Shown here: in pieces, positions 1 through 8,828 of the stretch | Layout: every line of letters starts with the position of its first letter | How positions within the stretch are numbered: the stretch's first letter is position 1 | Source: Carnobacterium alterfunditum DSM 5972 | Lineage (GTDB): Bacteria > Bacillota > Bacilli > Lactobacillales > Carnobacteriaceae | Length of the DNA stretch: 64,000 nt | Assembly (NCBI RefSeq): GCF_000744115.1 | Contig: NZ_JQLG01000004.1 | Location: forward strand, 2,392,190 to 2,456,189 | Direction: 5' to 3' | The notes under the pieces: generated by a model | The model's input: the letters and a program-made list of their open reading frames with translations, nothing else | What the model was told of the DNA's origin: nothing | Database searches by the model: none | Translations under genes and position numbers: made by a program

Positions 1-436
1 TTTTTTCCCCAACTACTTTTCCCATACTTCCCATTATGAAATGGGAATCCATCACACAAATAGCTGTTTCCAATCCATCGATCAATCCTTTTCCGGTCAA
101 GACAGCTTCATGAAGATCTGTGTTCATTTGAGCTTGTTTGATTTTTTTATCATAATTCGGAAAATCCAGTGGGTTTTCGAACGGAATATCTTGATTCCAT
201 TCTTCAAAACTGCCTTCATCGAGCGTTAAATGAATCCGTTTTTGAGCCCGGATCCTAAAAGTATACCCGCATTCTGGACAGATCTTCTGCGTCCCTAAAT
301 CTTTTGTATAAATAGCTTTTTTACAACTAGGACATTGTGCAAACATACCATCTGGTACCATTGGAGCATCAATTTCTTCATCCAGTTGTGTATGTTTAGT
401 AATTGGTATATACGCTCTTTTTTTAAATAACTGCAT
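1..436 (-). CDS. accD: Acetyl-CoA carboxylase carboxyltransferase subunit beta (partial)
   Basis: This is the N-terminal 145 codons of AccD; the gene runs off the left edge of the window. AccD is half of the carboxyltransferase that moves CO2 from biotin on AccB to acetyl-CoA, giving malonyl-CoA for fatty acid synthesis. The N-terminus starts MQLFKKRAYIPI and carries the zinc ribbon as two Cys pairs, CPSC (about residues 34-37) and CPEC (about 53-56). The ATG at 436 is preceded by an AGAGGTGA ribosome site. It lies 61 bases downstream of accC and is the last gene of the operon visible here; accA would be expected beyond the edge. Confidence 0.95.
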   Translation of the reverse strand, partial: MQLFKKRAYIPITKHTQLDEEIDAPMVPDGMFAQCPSCKKAIYTKDLGTQKICPECGYTFRIRAQKRIHLTLDEGSFEEWNQDIPFENPLDFPNYDKKIKQAQMNTDLHEAVLTGKGLIDGLETAICVMDSHFIMGSMGKVVGEK

Positions 437-497
437 ACTGTCACCTCTTTTATTTGCTGCTTTTTGAATGAGATGTTCTTGTTAATCCAAAACAAGT

Positions 498-1865
498 TTA
501 TTCAACACGAGGTTCCCATTCTTTCAGAAAGACATCTTGTAAAAAGCTTGTATCGTATTCTCCATTGACAAATCGTTTATCCATTAATAAATCTTCTTGG
601 AAAAATTGATTGCTGATAATACCATCAATAACCATTTCGCCTAAAGCGCGCTGCATTTTAGCAATTGCTTCAGTACGATCCGCACCTTTTGTAATGATTT
701 TAGCAATCATGGCATCATAATAAGGTGGGATATCGGCTCCAGCAAACATGGCACTGTCGACCCTTAATCCATTTCCTCCGCTAGGCATCATTAAGTACTG
801 TATCGTACCAGGTGAAGGCGCAAAATTAAAAGCAGGATTTTCAGCATTGATGCGACATTCGATCGTGTGTCCGGTCAAACGGACATCACTTTGTTTGATC
901 GATAATTCTTCCCCACTTGCAATCAATAATTGTTCTTTTACAATATCGATTTCAGTAGCCATTTCCGTTACCGGGTGTTCAACTTGGATCCGCGTATTCA
1001 TTTCCATAAAATAGAACTCGCCGTTTTGATCTAGTAAAAATTCAATCGTCCCAGCATTTTTATAACCGACCGACTTTGCAGCACGAACAGCCGTTTCTCC
1101 AAGCTTCTTTCGTTGTTCTTCATTGATAGCAACAGAAGGTGACTCTTCGATCACTTTTTGATTGTTGCGTTGCAAAGAACAATCGCGTTCACCCAGATGG
1201 ATCACATTTCCATAATGGTCACCTAGCAATTGTACTTCAATGTGGCGTGCATGTTCAATGATTTTTTCCATATACATCTGATTATCGCCAAAAGCTGCTT
1301 TAGCTTCGTTTTTGGCATTATTGAAGGCTGTTACTAACTCTTCGCTTCTAAGGACTTTTCGCATGCCTTTTCCGCCACCACCAGCTGCGGCTTTTACCAT
1401 TACTGGATAACCTAATCGATCTGCCAGTTGTTTAGCTTCATTAGTATCGGTAATGAAACCTTCACTTCCTGGAATAACCGGTACGTTTGCTTCAATCATA
1501 AGAGCCCGCGCGTTTGCTTTATTTCCCATTTGATCAATAGTGACCGCATCTGGTCCGATGAATGTAACGTTCATCTCTTTACACATGGTCGCAAAGGTAC
1601 TGTTTTCAGATAAAAAACCAAAACCTGGATGAATAGCTTGAGCGTTTGTCACAACAGCAGCACTTAAAATACTTTGCATATTCAAATAAGAATCAGTCGC
1701 TTTGGCTGGGCCAATACAAATGGCTTCGTCTGCTAACTGCATATGCAAGGCATCGCGGTCGGCTTCAGAATAAACAGCAACTGTTTGGATTCCCATCTCA
1801 CGGCAAGCACGAATAATACGAACGGCGATTTCTCCTCGATTGGCGATCAATATTTTTTTAAACAT
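498..1865 (-). CDS. accC: Acetyl-CoA carboxylase, biotin carboxylase subunit
   Basis: AccC uses ATP to carboxylate the biotin carried on AccB, the first half-reaction of acetyl-CoA carboxylase. It is an ATP-grasp enzyme. The N-terminus has the family signature KILIANRGEIAVR, the glycine-rich ATP loop AAAGGGGKGMR lies near residue 160, and the catalytic MNTRIQVEHPVTE lies near residue 285. The reading frame is open to an ATG at 1880, which would overlap fabZ. The ATG at 1865 is preferred because GGAAG lies just upstream and the protein then begins MFKKILIANRG, as in other AccC proteins, giving 455 aa. It starts 4 bases after the fabZ stop, so translation is probably coupled. Confidence 0.96.
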   Translation of the reverse strand: MFKKILIANRGEIAVRIIRACREMGIQTVAVYSEADRDALHMQLADEAICIGPAKATDSYLNMQSILSAAVVTNAQAIHPGFGFLSENSTFATMCKEMNVTFIGPDAVTIDQMGNKANARALMIEANVPVIPGSEGFITDTNEAKQLADRLGYPVMVKAAAGGGGKGMRKVLRSEELVTAFNNAKNEAKAAFGDNQMYMEKIIEHARHIEVQLLGDHYGNVIHLGERDCSLQRNNQKVIEESPSVAINEEQRKKLGETAVRAAKSVGYKNAGTIEFLLDQNGEFYFMEMNTRIQVEHPVTEMATEIDIVKEQLLIASGEELSIKQSDVRLTGHTIECRINAENPAFNFAPSPGTIQYLMMPSGGNGLRVDSAMFAGADIPPYYDAMIAKIITKGADRTEAIAKMQRALGEMVIDGIISNQFFQEDLLMDKRFVNGEYDTSFLQDVFLKEWEPRVE

Positions 1866-1869
1866 GGGC

Positions 1870-2301
1870 TTATCTTCCAATAATGAACGTTAATTCAGCT
1901 TCACAAACTTTTTTTCCATCTACGTACGCTACAGCTTTTCCGATACCAGCGTAATCTTTCAATTTGATAATGTCGACTTGCAACATCAGTTGGTCACCAG
2001 GAACAACTTTTTTACGGAATTTAACTTTGTTCATTCCACCTAAGTAAGCTGTTTGACCCTTGAATCGGTCTAACGTCAACAATGGGATCGATCCTGCTTG
2101 AGCAAGTGATTCTAAAATGTAAACTCCTGGCAATACAGGTTCTCCAGGGAAATGACCTTGGAATATTTCTTCATTGATAGTCACATTTTTAAGAGCTAAA
2201 ACATGTTCACCAGGTATCATTTCGTCAACACGGTCAATAAAGTAGATTGGGTAACGATTCGGGATCAAATCTTGGATTTCTTTAATATTCATTTTTGTCA
2301 T
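1870..2301 (-). CDS. fabZ: 3-hydroxyacyl-ACP dehydratase FabZ
   Basis: FabZ removes water from 3-hydroxyacyl-ACP to give trans-2-enoyl-ACP in the elongation cycle. The hot-dog fold signature is present: the catalytic His in GHFPGEPVLPGV and the partner Glu in ILESLAQ. The start is set at the ATG at 2301 because a perfect AGGAGG lies 9 bases upstream (2311-2316); a longer open frame to 2361 runs into accB. That gives 143 aa, the usual FabZ size. Some lactic acid bacteria carry a second, isomerising FabZ-like enzyme (FabN). Nothing in this sequence tells them apart with certainty, but a copy inside the acc/fab operon is normally the plain dehydratase. Confidence 0.93.
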   Translation of the reverse strand: MTKMNIKEIQDLIPNRYPIYFIDRVDEMIPGEHVLALKNVTINEEIFQGHFPGEPVLPGVYILESLAQAGSIPLLTLDRFKGQTAYLGGMNKVKFRKKVVPGDQLMLQVDIIKLKDYAGIGKAVAYVDGKKVCEAELTFIIGR

Positions 2302-2314
2302 TAGTATTTTCCTC

Positions 2315-2803
2315 CTAGGCAATTCTGAACAATGGTTGATTGAATTCAACAACTTGTTCATCTTCTATTAGTATTTCAGTAATTGTTCCATCTACTTCAC
2401 TTTTGATTTCATTCATCAACTTCATTGCTTCAATAATGCAAAGGGTCTCTCCTATCGTCACCTTATCGCCAACTTTTTTAAAGGCAGGCTGATCTGGTGA
2501 AGGTGCCGTATAAACGATACCTACGATCGGAGAATGAATCATTGCTCCCTCGGCAACTATTTCAGCAAGGGGTTCTGAAATGGGCATTTCCTCAAAGGCG
2601 GGAGAGGTGTGTTGAATATTTTCTTTACGTACTGGTTCATTAAACCGAGTTTCTTGATCAGTAAGAACTGTTTGATTGTTTAATGGATGAGCAATTGTAT
2701 TTTTACTCATGCGTAACGTTACATTATCCATTTGCAAATCAAATTCAGTTAATTCTGATTTATCAACTAATTCAAGAATTTCCTTAATTTGATCAAAATC
2801 CAT
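2315..2803 (-). CDS. accB: Biotin carboxyl carrier protein of acetyl-CoA carboxylase
   Basis: AccB carries the biotin that shuttles CO2 between AccC and the AccA/AccD carboxyltransferase. The C-terminal biotinyl domain is clear, with the lysine acceptor in IIEAMKLMNEIKSEVDG. The N-terminal third (MDFDQIKEILELVDKSEL) is the usual charged helix, and a Pro/Glu-rich linker lies between. The ATG at 2803 is preferred over the open frame to 2821, since GGAGGGG (about 2813-2819) is correctly placed and the longer form would overlap the end of fabF. Length is 162 aa. It lies between fabF and fabZ. Confidence 0.95.
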   Translation of the reverse strand: MDFDQIKEILELVDKSELTEFDLQMDNVTLRMSKNTIAHPLNNQTVLTDQETRFNEPVRKENIQHTSPAFEEMPISEPLAEIVAEGAMIHSPIVGIVYTAPSPDQPAFKKVGDKVTIGETLCIIEAMKLMNEIKSEVDGTITEILIEDEQVVEFNQPLFRIA

Positions 2804-2805
2804 GC

Positions 2806-4044
2806 TTACTGCCCCTCCCATTTCTTAAAGCAAGTTACAGCGTTGTGTCCGCCAAAGCCTAAAGAATTGTTTAATGTGTATTGAATAGCTGTTTTGCGTC
2901 CAATGTTAGGAATGTAATCTAAATCGCAAGCTTCATCGGGTACTTGGAATCCGATGGTCGGTGGTAAAAAGCTTTCTTGAAGAGCTTTTATACACGCTAT
3001 AGCCTCAATAGCTCCAGCAGCACCTAGTAAATGACCGGTCATACTCTTTGTACTTGAAATAGCAACATTTTTTGCTTCTTCACCAAAAGCGTATTTGATC
3101 GCCATAGTTTCGGCTGAATCGTTAGCTCCTGTACTCGTTCCGTGTGCATTGATGTAACCAACGTCTGCTGGTGTAATACCGGCTTCAGCCATTGCATCTT
3201 GCATCGCACGTCCAGCTCCGCTTCCGTCTGGTGTTGGAGTAGTCATATGGTACCCGTCTCCAGTTGAACCATACCCTACGATCTCAGCATAAATGGTTGC
3301 ACCGCGTTCTAACGCATGGTCTAACCGTTCCAGCATCAATACGCCAGCACCTTCGCCCATTACAAAACCATCCCGTTCTTTATCAAAAGGGATCGAAGCG
3401 CGATCTGGATCAGTACTTGTTGATAGAGCTGTTAAGGCAGCAAATCCAGAAATACCGATCTCATTGATCGTTCCTTCTGCTCCACCAGCTAAAATAACAT
3501 CTGAATAGCCGTGTTTGATGTTGCGGTAAGCTTCACCGATAGAATTATTACCAGAAGCACAAGCTGTCACGATAGAGGTATTGATTCCTTTAGTACCGAT
3601 TGCAATTGAAATATTGCCAGCGGCCATATTACCGATCGCCATAGGAACAAAGAAAGGCGCTACACGTTGAGGTCCTTTTGCATTCATCTTGGTGATTTGT
3701 TCTTGCATAGCATTCAATCCACCAATACCTGAACCAACAATAACACCAAAACGATTCATGTCTGTTTTTTCGCGATCAATGCCGCTTTCTTCAAATGCTT
3801 GAACAGCTGCAGCGACTCCATATCTAGAAAATTCGTCCATTCTTTTTGAAATTTTACGTTGCATATATTTTGTTGCATCGAAATCTTTCAACTCACCTGC
3901 AACCGTAATACCTGTTTCAGATGCATCAAATTTTGTAATAGGGGCAATGCCGTTTTTTCCAGCTTTTAGTCCATCCCAAAATTCATCTACCGTATTTCCT
4001 AAAGGTGTAACAGCACCCATTCCAGTAATTACTACACGATTCAT
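2806..4044 (-). CDS. fabF: Beta-ketoacyl-ACP synthase II
   Basis: FabF condenses malonyl-ACP with a growing acyl-ACP. The 412 aa length matches KAS II. The catalytic triad can be read: Cys in VTACASGNNSIGEA (about residue 163), His in NAHGTSTGANDSAE (about 303) and His in KSMTGHLLGAAGA (about 339). The N-terminus RVVITGMGAVTPLG is standard. The start is well supported by AAGGAGGA about ten bases upstream. It lies 18 bases after fabG in the same operon. No fabB or fabO type paralogue is present in this window, so the synthase and isomerase genes that make unsaturated fatty acids must lie elsewhere if they exist. Confidence 0.96.
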   Translation of the reverse strand: MNRVVITGMGAVTPLGNTVDEFWDGLKAGKNGIAPITKFDASETGITVAGELKDFDATKYMQRKISKRMDEFSRYGVAAAVQAFEESGIDREKTDMNRFGVIVGSGIGGLNAMQEQITKMNAKGPQRVAPFFVPMAIGNMAAGNISIAIGTKGINTSIVTACASGNNSIGEAYRNIKHGYSDVILAGGAEGTINEIGISGFAALTALSTSTDPDRASIPFDKERDGFVMGEGAGVLMLERLDHALERGATIYAEIVGYGSTGDGYHMTTPTPDGSGAGRAMQDAMAEAGITPADVGYINAHGTSTGANDSAETMAIKYAFGEEAKNVAISSTKSMTGHLLGAAGAIEAIACIKALQESFLPPTIGFQVPDEACDLDYIPNIGRKTAIQYTLNNSLGFGGHNAVTCFKKWEGQ

Positions 4045-4062
4045 AGTTGTTCTTCCTCCTTA

Positions 4063-4800
4063 TTAACCATTCATAACCATTCCGCCATCTACATTGATAA
4101 CTTGTCCAGTAATGTATTTATTCTCGCTTAGAAAAATAGCTACTCGCGCAACATCTTCTACATTACCTAAGTGTTTCAATGGAATTTGACTAACAGCTTG
4201 TTCTTTCATCTTGTCAGATAATACATCTGTCATTTCTGTATCAATAAAACCAGGAGCGATAGCATTCACGGTGATACCTCTAGCAGCTAATTCTCGAGCT
4301 GCAGATTTCGTCAATCCTACAACACCGGCTTTACTTGCAGCATAGTTTGCTTGTCCAACATTTCCAACAAGTCCGACTACACTAGCCATATTGATGATCG
4401 TCCCGCTTTTTTGTTTGAGCATAACTTTTGATGCATGACGAATCGTATTGAACGTTCCTTTTAAATTGATCGAGATCGTTTGGTCAAAATCTTTTTCCGA
4501 CATCCGCATTAAAAGCATATCATGTGTAACACCGGCATTATTAACTAAAATATCGACACTTCCAAAAAATGTTTTTGTTTCATCGATCAATTGTTTGGCA
4601 AAATCAAAATCACTGACGTCCCCTAAAATAGTGTGCGTCTTTACACCGTAACTTTCTATTTCAGAGATGAGTTCTTCAGAAATTGGTTTTCTTCCATTTA
4701 AGACAATATTTGCACCAGCTTTAGCAAATTCTACAGCAACTGCTTTTCCTATGCCTCTTGAACTGCCTGTAACAATAACTGTTTGATTTTTTAAAGTCAT
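4063..4800 (-). CDS. fabG: 3-oxoacyl-ACP reductase (NADPH)
   Basis: FabG reduces 3-ketoacyl-ACP to 3-hydroxyacyl-ACP. It is a classical short-chain dehydrogenase of 245 aa: nucleotide-binding TGSSRGIGKAVA near residue 11, NNAG near 88, and the Ser-Tyr-Lys catalytic set in NMASVVGLVGNVGQANYAASK (about 140/153/157). The C-terminal YITGQVINVDGGMVMNG is typical of the family. It sits 21 bases after fabD and 18 before fabF. The AAGGGATG upstream of the ATG is a moderate ribosome site. Confidence 0.96.
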   Translation of the reverse strand: MTLKNQTVIVTGSSRGIGKAVAVEFAKAGANIVLNGRKPISEELISEIESYGVKTHTILGDVSDFDFAKQLIDETKTFFGSVDILVNNAGVTHDMLLMRMSEKDFDQTISINLKGTFNTIRHASKVMLKQKSGTIINMASVVGLVGNVGQANYAASKAGVVGLTKSAARELAARGITVNAIAPGFIDTEMTDVLSDKMKEQAVSQIPLKHLGNVEDVARVAIFLSENKYITGQVINVDGGMVMNG

Positions 4801-4821
4801 GTACTCATCCCTTTTAATGTA

Positions 4822-5766
4822 TTAGGCCAATGCATTTAGTTCAGCCAGTTTATCTAATGTTTTTGCTAAGGTCTTTTCATTTTCGACATTTAATATGGTC
4901 ACTGTTTTATCAATTTTTTTGATGAAACTGCTTAATGTCTTTCCAGGTCCAACTTCAATAAATGTATCTACTCCTAGATCAATCATGGTTTTCACACTAT
5001 CTTCCCAATACACAGGAGACATCACTTGTTTGACCATCATTTCTTTGATCTGCTCTTTGTCTTGAAAAACTTCAGCAAGCGTATTACTGACGATAGAAAG
5101 AGTTGGTTCATTCATTGAAACAGATGTAATAGCTTCTTTTAATTGGATCGAAGCAGGTTCTAGCAGTTGTGTATGGAAGGGACCGCTCACTTGCAAAGGC
5201 ACAACACGTTTTGCGCCTCGTTCAAGCAATAGTTCACCGGCTTTTTCAACAGCTTCTTTGATACCGCCAATGGCGATCTGTCCAGGCATGTTGTAATTAG
5301 CTGGAGAGACGACTCCGATTTCACTTGCTTCAGCACATGTATCTTCGACCGTTTGGCGATCAAGTCCCATGACTGCACTCATAGCACCTTCACCTAAGGG
5401 AACAGCATCTGTCATATATTGGCCTCTTTTTTTTACCAATCTGACCGCGTCTTTAAATGAAAGCACATTTGCTTTAACGAAAGCACTATACTCGCCTAAA
5501 CTTAAACCAGCTACAACATCCGGTTCAATGCCTTTTTCTTTTAGTAATGCATCGATTGCTAGACTAGTCGTTAGAATAGCGGGCTGAGTATAGGTCGTTT
5601 GATGCAGAAAGTCATTTTCTTCAAAGCACAATTTTGCCATGTCTAAATCTAAAAAGGCACTTGCTTGATCAAAAACTTCTCGGACTACAGGATACTTTTC
5701 ATACAATTCTTGACCCATACCAAAGTATTGAGCTCCTTGTCCACTATATACAAAGGCAATTTTCAT
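4822..5766 (-). CDS. fabD: ACP S-malonyltransferase
   Basis: FabD transfers malonyl from CoA to ACP, supplying the extender unit. The N-terminal GQGAQYFGMG oxyanion loop, the nucleophile elbow GLSLGEYSA (Ser near residue 90) and the catalytic His in SGPFHTQLLEPA (near 198) are all present; 314 aa is the usual length. The ATG at 5766 follows AAAGGAGAC. It is separated from fabK by 155 bases that contain a strong hairpin followed by a T tract, so transcription of fabD and the genes after it may be partly uncoupled from the upstream genes. Confidence 0.95.
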   Translation of the reverse strand: MKIAFVYSGQGAQYFGMGQELYEKYPVVREVFDQASAFLDLDMAKLCFEENDFLHQTTYTQPAILTTSLAIDALLKEKGIEPDVVAGLSLGEYSAFVKANVLSFKDAVRLVKKRGQYMTDAVPLGEGAMSAVMGLDRQTVEDTCAEASEIGVVSPANYNMPGQIAIGGIKEAVEKAGELLLERGAKRVVPLQVSGPFHTQLLEPASIQLKEAITSVSMNEPTLSIVSNTLAEVFQDKEQIKEMMVKQVMSPVYWEDSVKTMIDLGVDTFIEVGPGKTLSSFIKKIDKTVTILNVENEKTLAKTLDKLAELNALA

Positions 5767-5848
5767 GTGGATCTCGTCTCCTTTATAACGGTAATTTGGC
5801 TATAAAAAAAATCATCCCTTTTATACATATCAATAAGAGAAATAATCG

Positions 5849-5907
5849 AAAAAAACTAGAAAACTATTTGAAGCAAAAAGAACTCCTTTTAGCTTTCTAG
5901 TTTTTTT
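5849..5907 (-). terminator. AT-rich hairpin between fabK and fabD (possible attenuator)
   Basis: On the minus strand the arms at 5894-5907 and 5849-5863 pair as AAAACTAGAAA with TTTCTAGTTTT around a loop of about 30 bases, and a run of T follows. The shape is that of an intrinsic terminator inside the fab operon, between fabK and fabD. The stem is AT-rich, so termination would be partial. A simple role is lowering the expression of the distal genes relative to acpP. No internal promoter of comparable quality was recognised. Confidence 0.5.
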
Positions 5908-5921
5908 CATTTAAGTTCACC

Positions 5922-6881
5922 TTATTTTGAAATAAGGTTGGCTTGTTCTTTAATTACTTCTTGATATTGATGCATTAATTCTTGGATGATCTCATGACAA
6001 CTTTGTTCTTTAAAAACTAAACCAGCACTTTGTCCAGACATAAATGATCCAGTTTCTTTATCTCCGTCAACAACTGCCCGTCTTAAAGCACCTTTGCCAA
6101 GTTCTTCTAAACGATTAAAATCTGGTTTTTCATCACTAGTAATATCTTTTTCGACTTTTAAGTACTTACGTGTTAGTTTATTACGAAGTACACGTACTGG
6201 ATGACCAGTAATTTGACCGGTAACCACAGTATCGATGTCTTTTGCTTTCAAAATAGCATCTTTAAAATTTTGATGTACTGTACTTTCGTGAGCAACAACA
6301 AAACGCGTACCTAATTGAACAGCTGAAGCGCCTAACATAAAGGCAGCTGCAACACCACGTCCATCAGCGATACCGCCTGCTGCAATGACGGGTACTGAAA
6401 CAGCATCCACCACTTGCGGCACTAAGTTCATCGTTGTCGTTTTACCGATATGTCCGCCAGCTTCCATACCTTCACAAATAATTGCATCTGCACCCTCATT
6501 TTCCATTCTTCTAGCTAATGCTACTGAAGCAACAACTGGAATAACGACTGTACCAACACTTTTAAATTGATTCATGTATTTCCCTGGGCTTCCAGCACCA
6601 GTAGTTACTACTCTTACTTTTTCTTCACAGATAACTTTTACAATATCATCTACGTTTGGTGATGTTAATAGAACGTTGATACCGAAAGGTTTATCTGTTA
6701 ATTTTTTCGTTTCTTTAATCAGTTCTCGCACAATTTCACCTGAAGCATATCCGCAAGCCAGTATTCCTAGACCGCCAGCATTTGAAACGGCACTCACTAA
6801 ACTAGGATTAGCGACCCAAGACATTGCGCCTTGTATAATTGGGTATTTGATTCCAAGTTTTTCAATTAATTCGGACTGCAT
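5922..6881 (-). CDS. fabK: Enoyl-ACP reductase II (FMN-dependent)
   Basis: FabK completes the elongation cycle by reducing enoyl-ACP with NAD(P)H through FMN. It belongs to the nitronate monooxygenase-like TIM barrels. The N-terminus IKYPIIQGAMSWVANP, the glycine-rich PVIAAGGIADGRGVAAAF and GASAVQLGTRF near residues 165-195 are FMN-site signatures, and EGMEAGGHIG carries the catalytic His region. At 319 aa it matches streptococcal FabK. Since FabK replaces FabI in this operon, the enoyl step here should be insensitive to triclosan (family knowledge). Start at 6881 follows AAAGCAGG. Confidence 0.95.
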   Translation of the reverse strand: MQSELIEKLGIKYPIIQGAMSWVANPSLVSAVSNAGGLGILACGYASGEIVRELIKETKKLTDKPFGINVLLTSPNVDDIVKVICEEKVRVVTTGAGSPGKYMNQFKSVGTVVIPVVASVALARRMENEGADAIICEGMEAGGHIGKTTTMNLVPQVVDAVSVPVIAAGGIADGRGVAAAFMLGASAVQLGTRFVVAHESTVHQNFKDAILKAKDIDTVVTGQITGHPVRVLRNKLTRKYLKVEKDITSDEKPDFNRLEELGKGALRRAVVDGDKETGSFMSGQSAGLVFKEQSCHEIIQELMHQYQEVIKEQANLISK

Positions 6882-6907
6882 ACAGGTACCTGCTTTCTTT
6901 TAAATGT

Positions 6908-7138
6908 TTATTTTTTTGCTAATTCAACTTCGACAAAAGTAACGATATTTTGAACAGTTATTAAACCTTCTTCAGATTCGATCTTGATATCAAATTCATC
7001 TTCGATATCATTGATGATTTGGAATAAGTCTAAGCTATCTGCTTCTAAATCTTCACGGAAATTTGTTTCTAATTGTACTTCTTCTACCTCTTTGTCTAAT
7101 TGGTCCACGATGATTGCTTGAATTTTTTCGAATGTCAT
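6908..7138 (-). CDS. acpP: Acyl carrier protein
   Basis: ACP carries the growing acyl chain on a phosphopantetheine arm. The 76 aa acidic protein has the attachment Ser35 in the EADSLDLFQ motif. The GGAGGAAATATAAA before the ATG is a very good ribosome site, in keeping with the high ACP level cells need. It sits between fabH and fabK, as in streptococcal and enterococcal fab clusters. The motif is DSLD rather than the more common DSLDxVE, which is usual in this group. Confidence 0.96.
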   Translation of the reverse strand: MTFEKIQAIIVDQLDKEVEEVQLETNFREDLEADSLDLFQIINDIEDEFDIKIESEEGLITVQNIVTFVEVELAKK

Positions 7139-7213
7139 TTTATATTTCCTCCATTTATAGTTGTTTTTTTATTTGCTTATTTTTTTAAGCCTAAGCAGGC
7201 CGTTGTAACCTCT

Positions 7214-8188
7214 TTAAAGTTGAATAAGGATGGAACCCCAGGTGAGTCCTCCACCAAATCCAGTCAAAATAACTTTTTTCTCACTGCCTAAAACTAATTC
7301 CCCATTTGTCAAAAGTTCATCTAACAAAATTGGAATACTAGCCGCAGAAGTATTTCCGTATTCGGCGATATTCGTTGCAAATTTTTCAGCTGGTATTTTC
7401 AGCTTCTTAGCAATTGCTTTCAGAATGCGGTAGTTCGCTTGATGAGCAATGATACAATCAATATCTTCAGTACTGCTATTCGATGCTTCAATAACTGTTC
7501 TAATGCTTTCAGGCACACTGCGTATTGCAAAATCAAATATTGCTCTTCCATCCATTTGAAGAAAATCATTTTTTTTAGCTTGCTCCAATTGGAAGTTAGA
7601 AACGACACGTCTGCCTGCTGTAAGAGCTTCTCCGCGGCTGCCGTCAGAATGGATATCTTCTCCTAAAAAGCTGCCCTCTGTTTCTGTTGCTCCTAGCAGA
7701 ACTCCGCCCGCTCCATCACCGAACAAAACGGCTGTGCTGCGGTCTTGCCAATCAATCATTTTCGACATGACTTCTCCACCAAGAACTAAGCCGTATTGAT
7801 AAGCACCACTTTGGATCAGTTTTTCAGCAATTGATAATGCATAAATAAAACCAGAACATGCTGCATTTACATCAAAAGCCATTACGGGTTTCGCTCCGAT
7901 ATAATCTTGAACTAAACAAGCTGTTGAAGGACTTGATCCATCAGGGGTCATTGTCGCAACAATAATAAAATCAATTTCTTTAGCAGAAATGCCTGTTTTC
8001 TCAAGAATATCCAATGCTGCTTTGCCGCAAAGAATCGAGGTGTCTTCGCCATCACTGATGTGACGGTTTTCTATACCTGTACGAGTTCTGATCCATTCAT
8101 CGTTGGTATCCATTATTTCTTCTAGCATAGCGTTTGAAACTTTTTTTTTCGGAATGTAACTTCCGGCACCCATGATTTTTGCCTTCAT
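7214..8188 (-). CDS. fabH: Beta-ketoacyl-ACP synthase III
   Basis: FabH starts each fatty acid by condensing acetyl-CoA or a branched primer with malonyl-ACP. The catalytic Cys is in NAACSGFIYAL (near residue 112), His in IAHQANYRI (near 250) and Asn in EYGNTSAAS (near 280). Two in-frame ATGs exist, at 8197 and 8188. The second is preferred because AGGGATG is then 7-8 bases upstream, giving 324 aa starting MKAKIMGAGSYIP. It directly follows fabT. Confidence 0.95.
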   Translation of the reverse strand: MKAKIMGAGSYIPKKKVSNAMLEEIMDTNDEWIRTRTGIENRHISDGEDTSILCGKAALDILEKTGISAKEIDFIIVATMTPDGSSPSTACLVQDYIGAKPVMAFDVNAACSGFIYALSIAEKLIQSGAYQYGLVLGGEVMSKMIDWQDRSTAVLFGDGAGGVLLGATETEGSFLGEDIHSDGSRGEALTAGRRVVSNFQLEQAKKNDFLQMDGRAIFDFAIRSVPESIRTVIEASNSSTEDIDCIIAHQANYRILKAIAKKLKIPAEKFATNIAEYGNTSAASIPILLDELLTNGELVLGSEKKVILTGFGGGLTWGSILIQL

Positions 8189-8205
8189 TGATTTCATCCC
8201 TGTTC

Positions 8206-8655
8206 TTATAAATTATTTTTTATACGGTGTAAGAAAACATGAAGATTTTCTAAGCTTTTAATCAACATTTCTGCTTCTTCTTTATTTAAGCCTTCAATCG
8301 TTTCTTTCACCATATCTCGATGAAATTTATTATGAAGACGATACAATAATCGACCTTTTTTTGTTAAGCCCAACTTGACCACTCGTCGATCATTATCGTT
8401 TCGGATGCGTTCAACATATCCTTTTTTTACTAGGTTATTAACGGAGACCGTTAAGGTTCCGACTGTGATTGCCAGTTTCTTTGAAACTTCTGTAGTTGTA
8501 TGAACACCATACATCCCAATAGCTTCAATTGTGTGCATTTCTTTTATTGAAATATCCTTAAACGTGCTGTTTTGAAGAGCACCTTCTTCAATTGTCAGGA
8601 CTTCATTAAAAATCGTTACTAAGTAAGAATTAATTTCAGGAATTAATTCGTCCAC
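8206..8655 (-). CDS. fabT: MarR-family repressor of fatty acid synthesis FabT
   Basis: FabT is the MarR-family regulator that represses the fab operon, using long-chain acyl-ACP as co-repressor in streptococci. The protein has the winged-helix core (TTEVSKKLAITVGTLTVSVN, then a DDRRV wing) and the FabT-like N-terminus EINSYLVTIFNEVLTIEEGA. The open frame extends to a TTG at 8694 inside the operator region. The GTG at 8655 is preferred because GGAGGAG sits 5 bases upstream, giving 149 aa. It is the first gene of the operon and is followed directly by fabH. Two TTTGAnnnTCAAA palindromes lie over its promoter, so autoregulation is likely. Confidence 0.9.
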   Translation of the reverse strand: MDELIPEINSYLVTIFNEVLTIEEGALQNSTFKDISIKEMHTIEAIGMYGVHTTTEVSKKLAITVGTLTVSVNNLVKKGYVERIRNDNDRRVVKLGLTKKGRLLYRLHNKFHRDMVKETIEGLNKEEAEMLIKSLENLHVFLHRIKNNL

Positions 8656-8698
8656 ATCAACTCCTCCGTTCTTTCGAATTATCAAATTGGTCAATTAC

Positions 8699-8755
8699 TT
8701 TGAACATCAAATTGTTTGACCATCAAACTATATTATTTTTTATCTAAAGTGTCAA
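8699..8755 (-). promoter_or_regulatory. fab operon promoter with two FabT operator palindromes
   Basis: On the minus strand a -35 TTGACA (8750-8755) and a -10 TATAGT (8727-8732) are 17 bases apart. Two 13-bp palindromes of the form TTTGAnnnTCAAA lie just downstream, at 8715-8727 (touching the -10) and 8699-8711, 16 bp centre to centre. They match the FabT box known from Lactococcus and Streptococcus. Binding there would block RNA polymerase at the start site, as expected for FabT repression. Confidence 0.85.
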
Positions 8756-8828
8756 GAATAAATATAAGTTATTTTTTAAATTTAATTTAAAATGCTTTTT
8801 TACCAATAGATACAGCACTAAAAAATAA

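Noticed and set aside
295-495. 66-codon minus-strand reading frame at the left edge
   Set aside because: It is out of frame with accD, whose true N-terminus (zinc ribbon, ATG at 436 with ribosome site) occupies the same bases.
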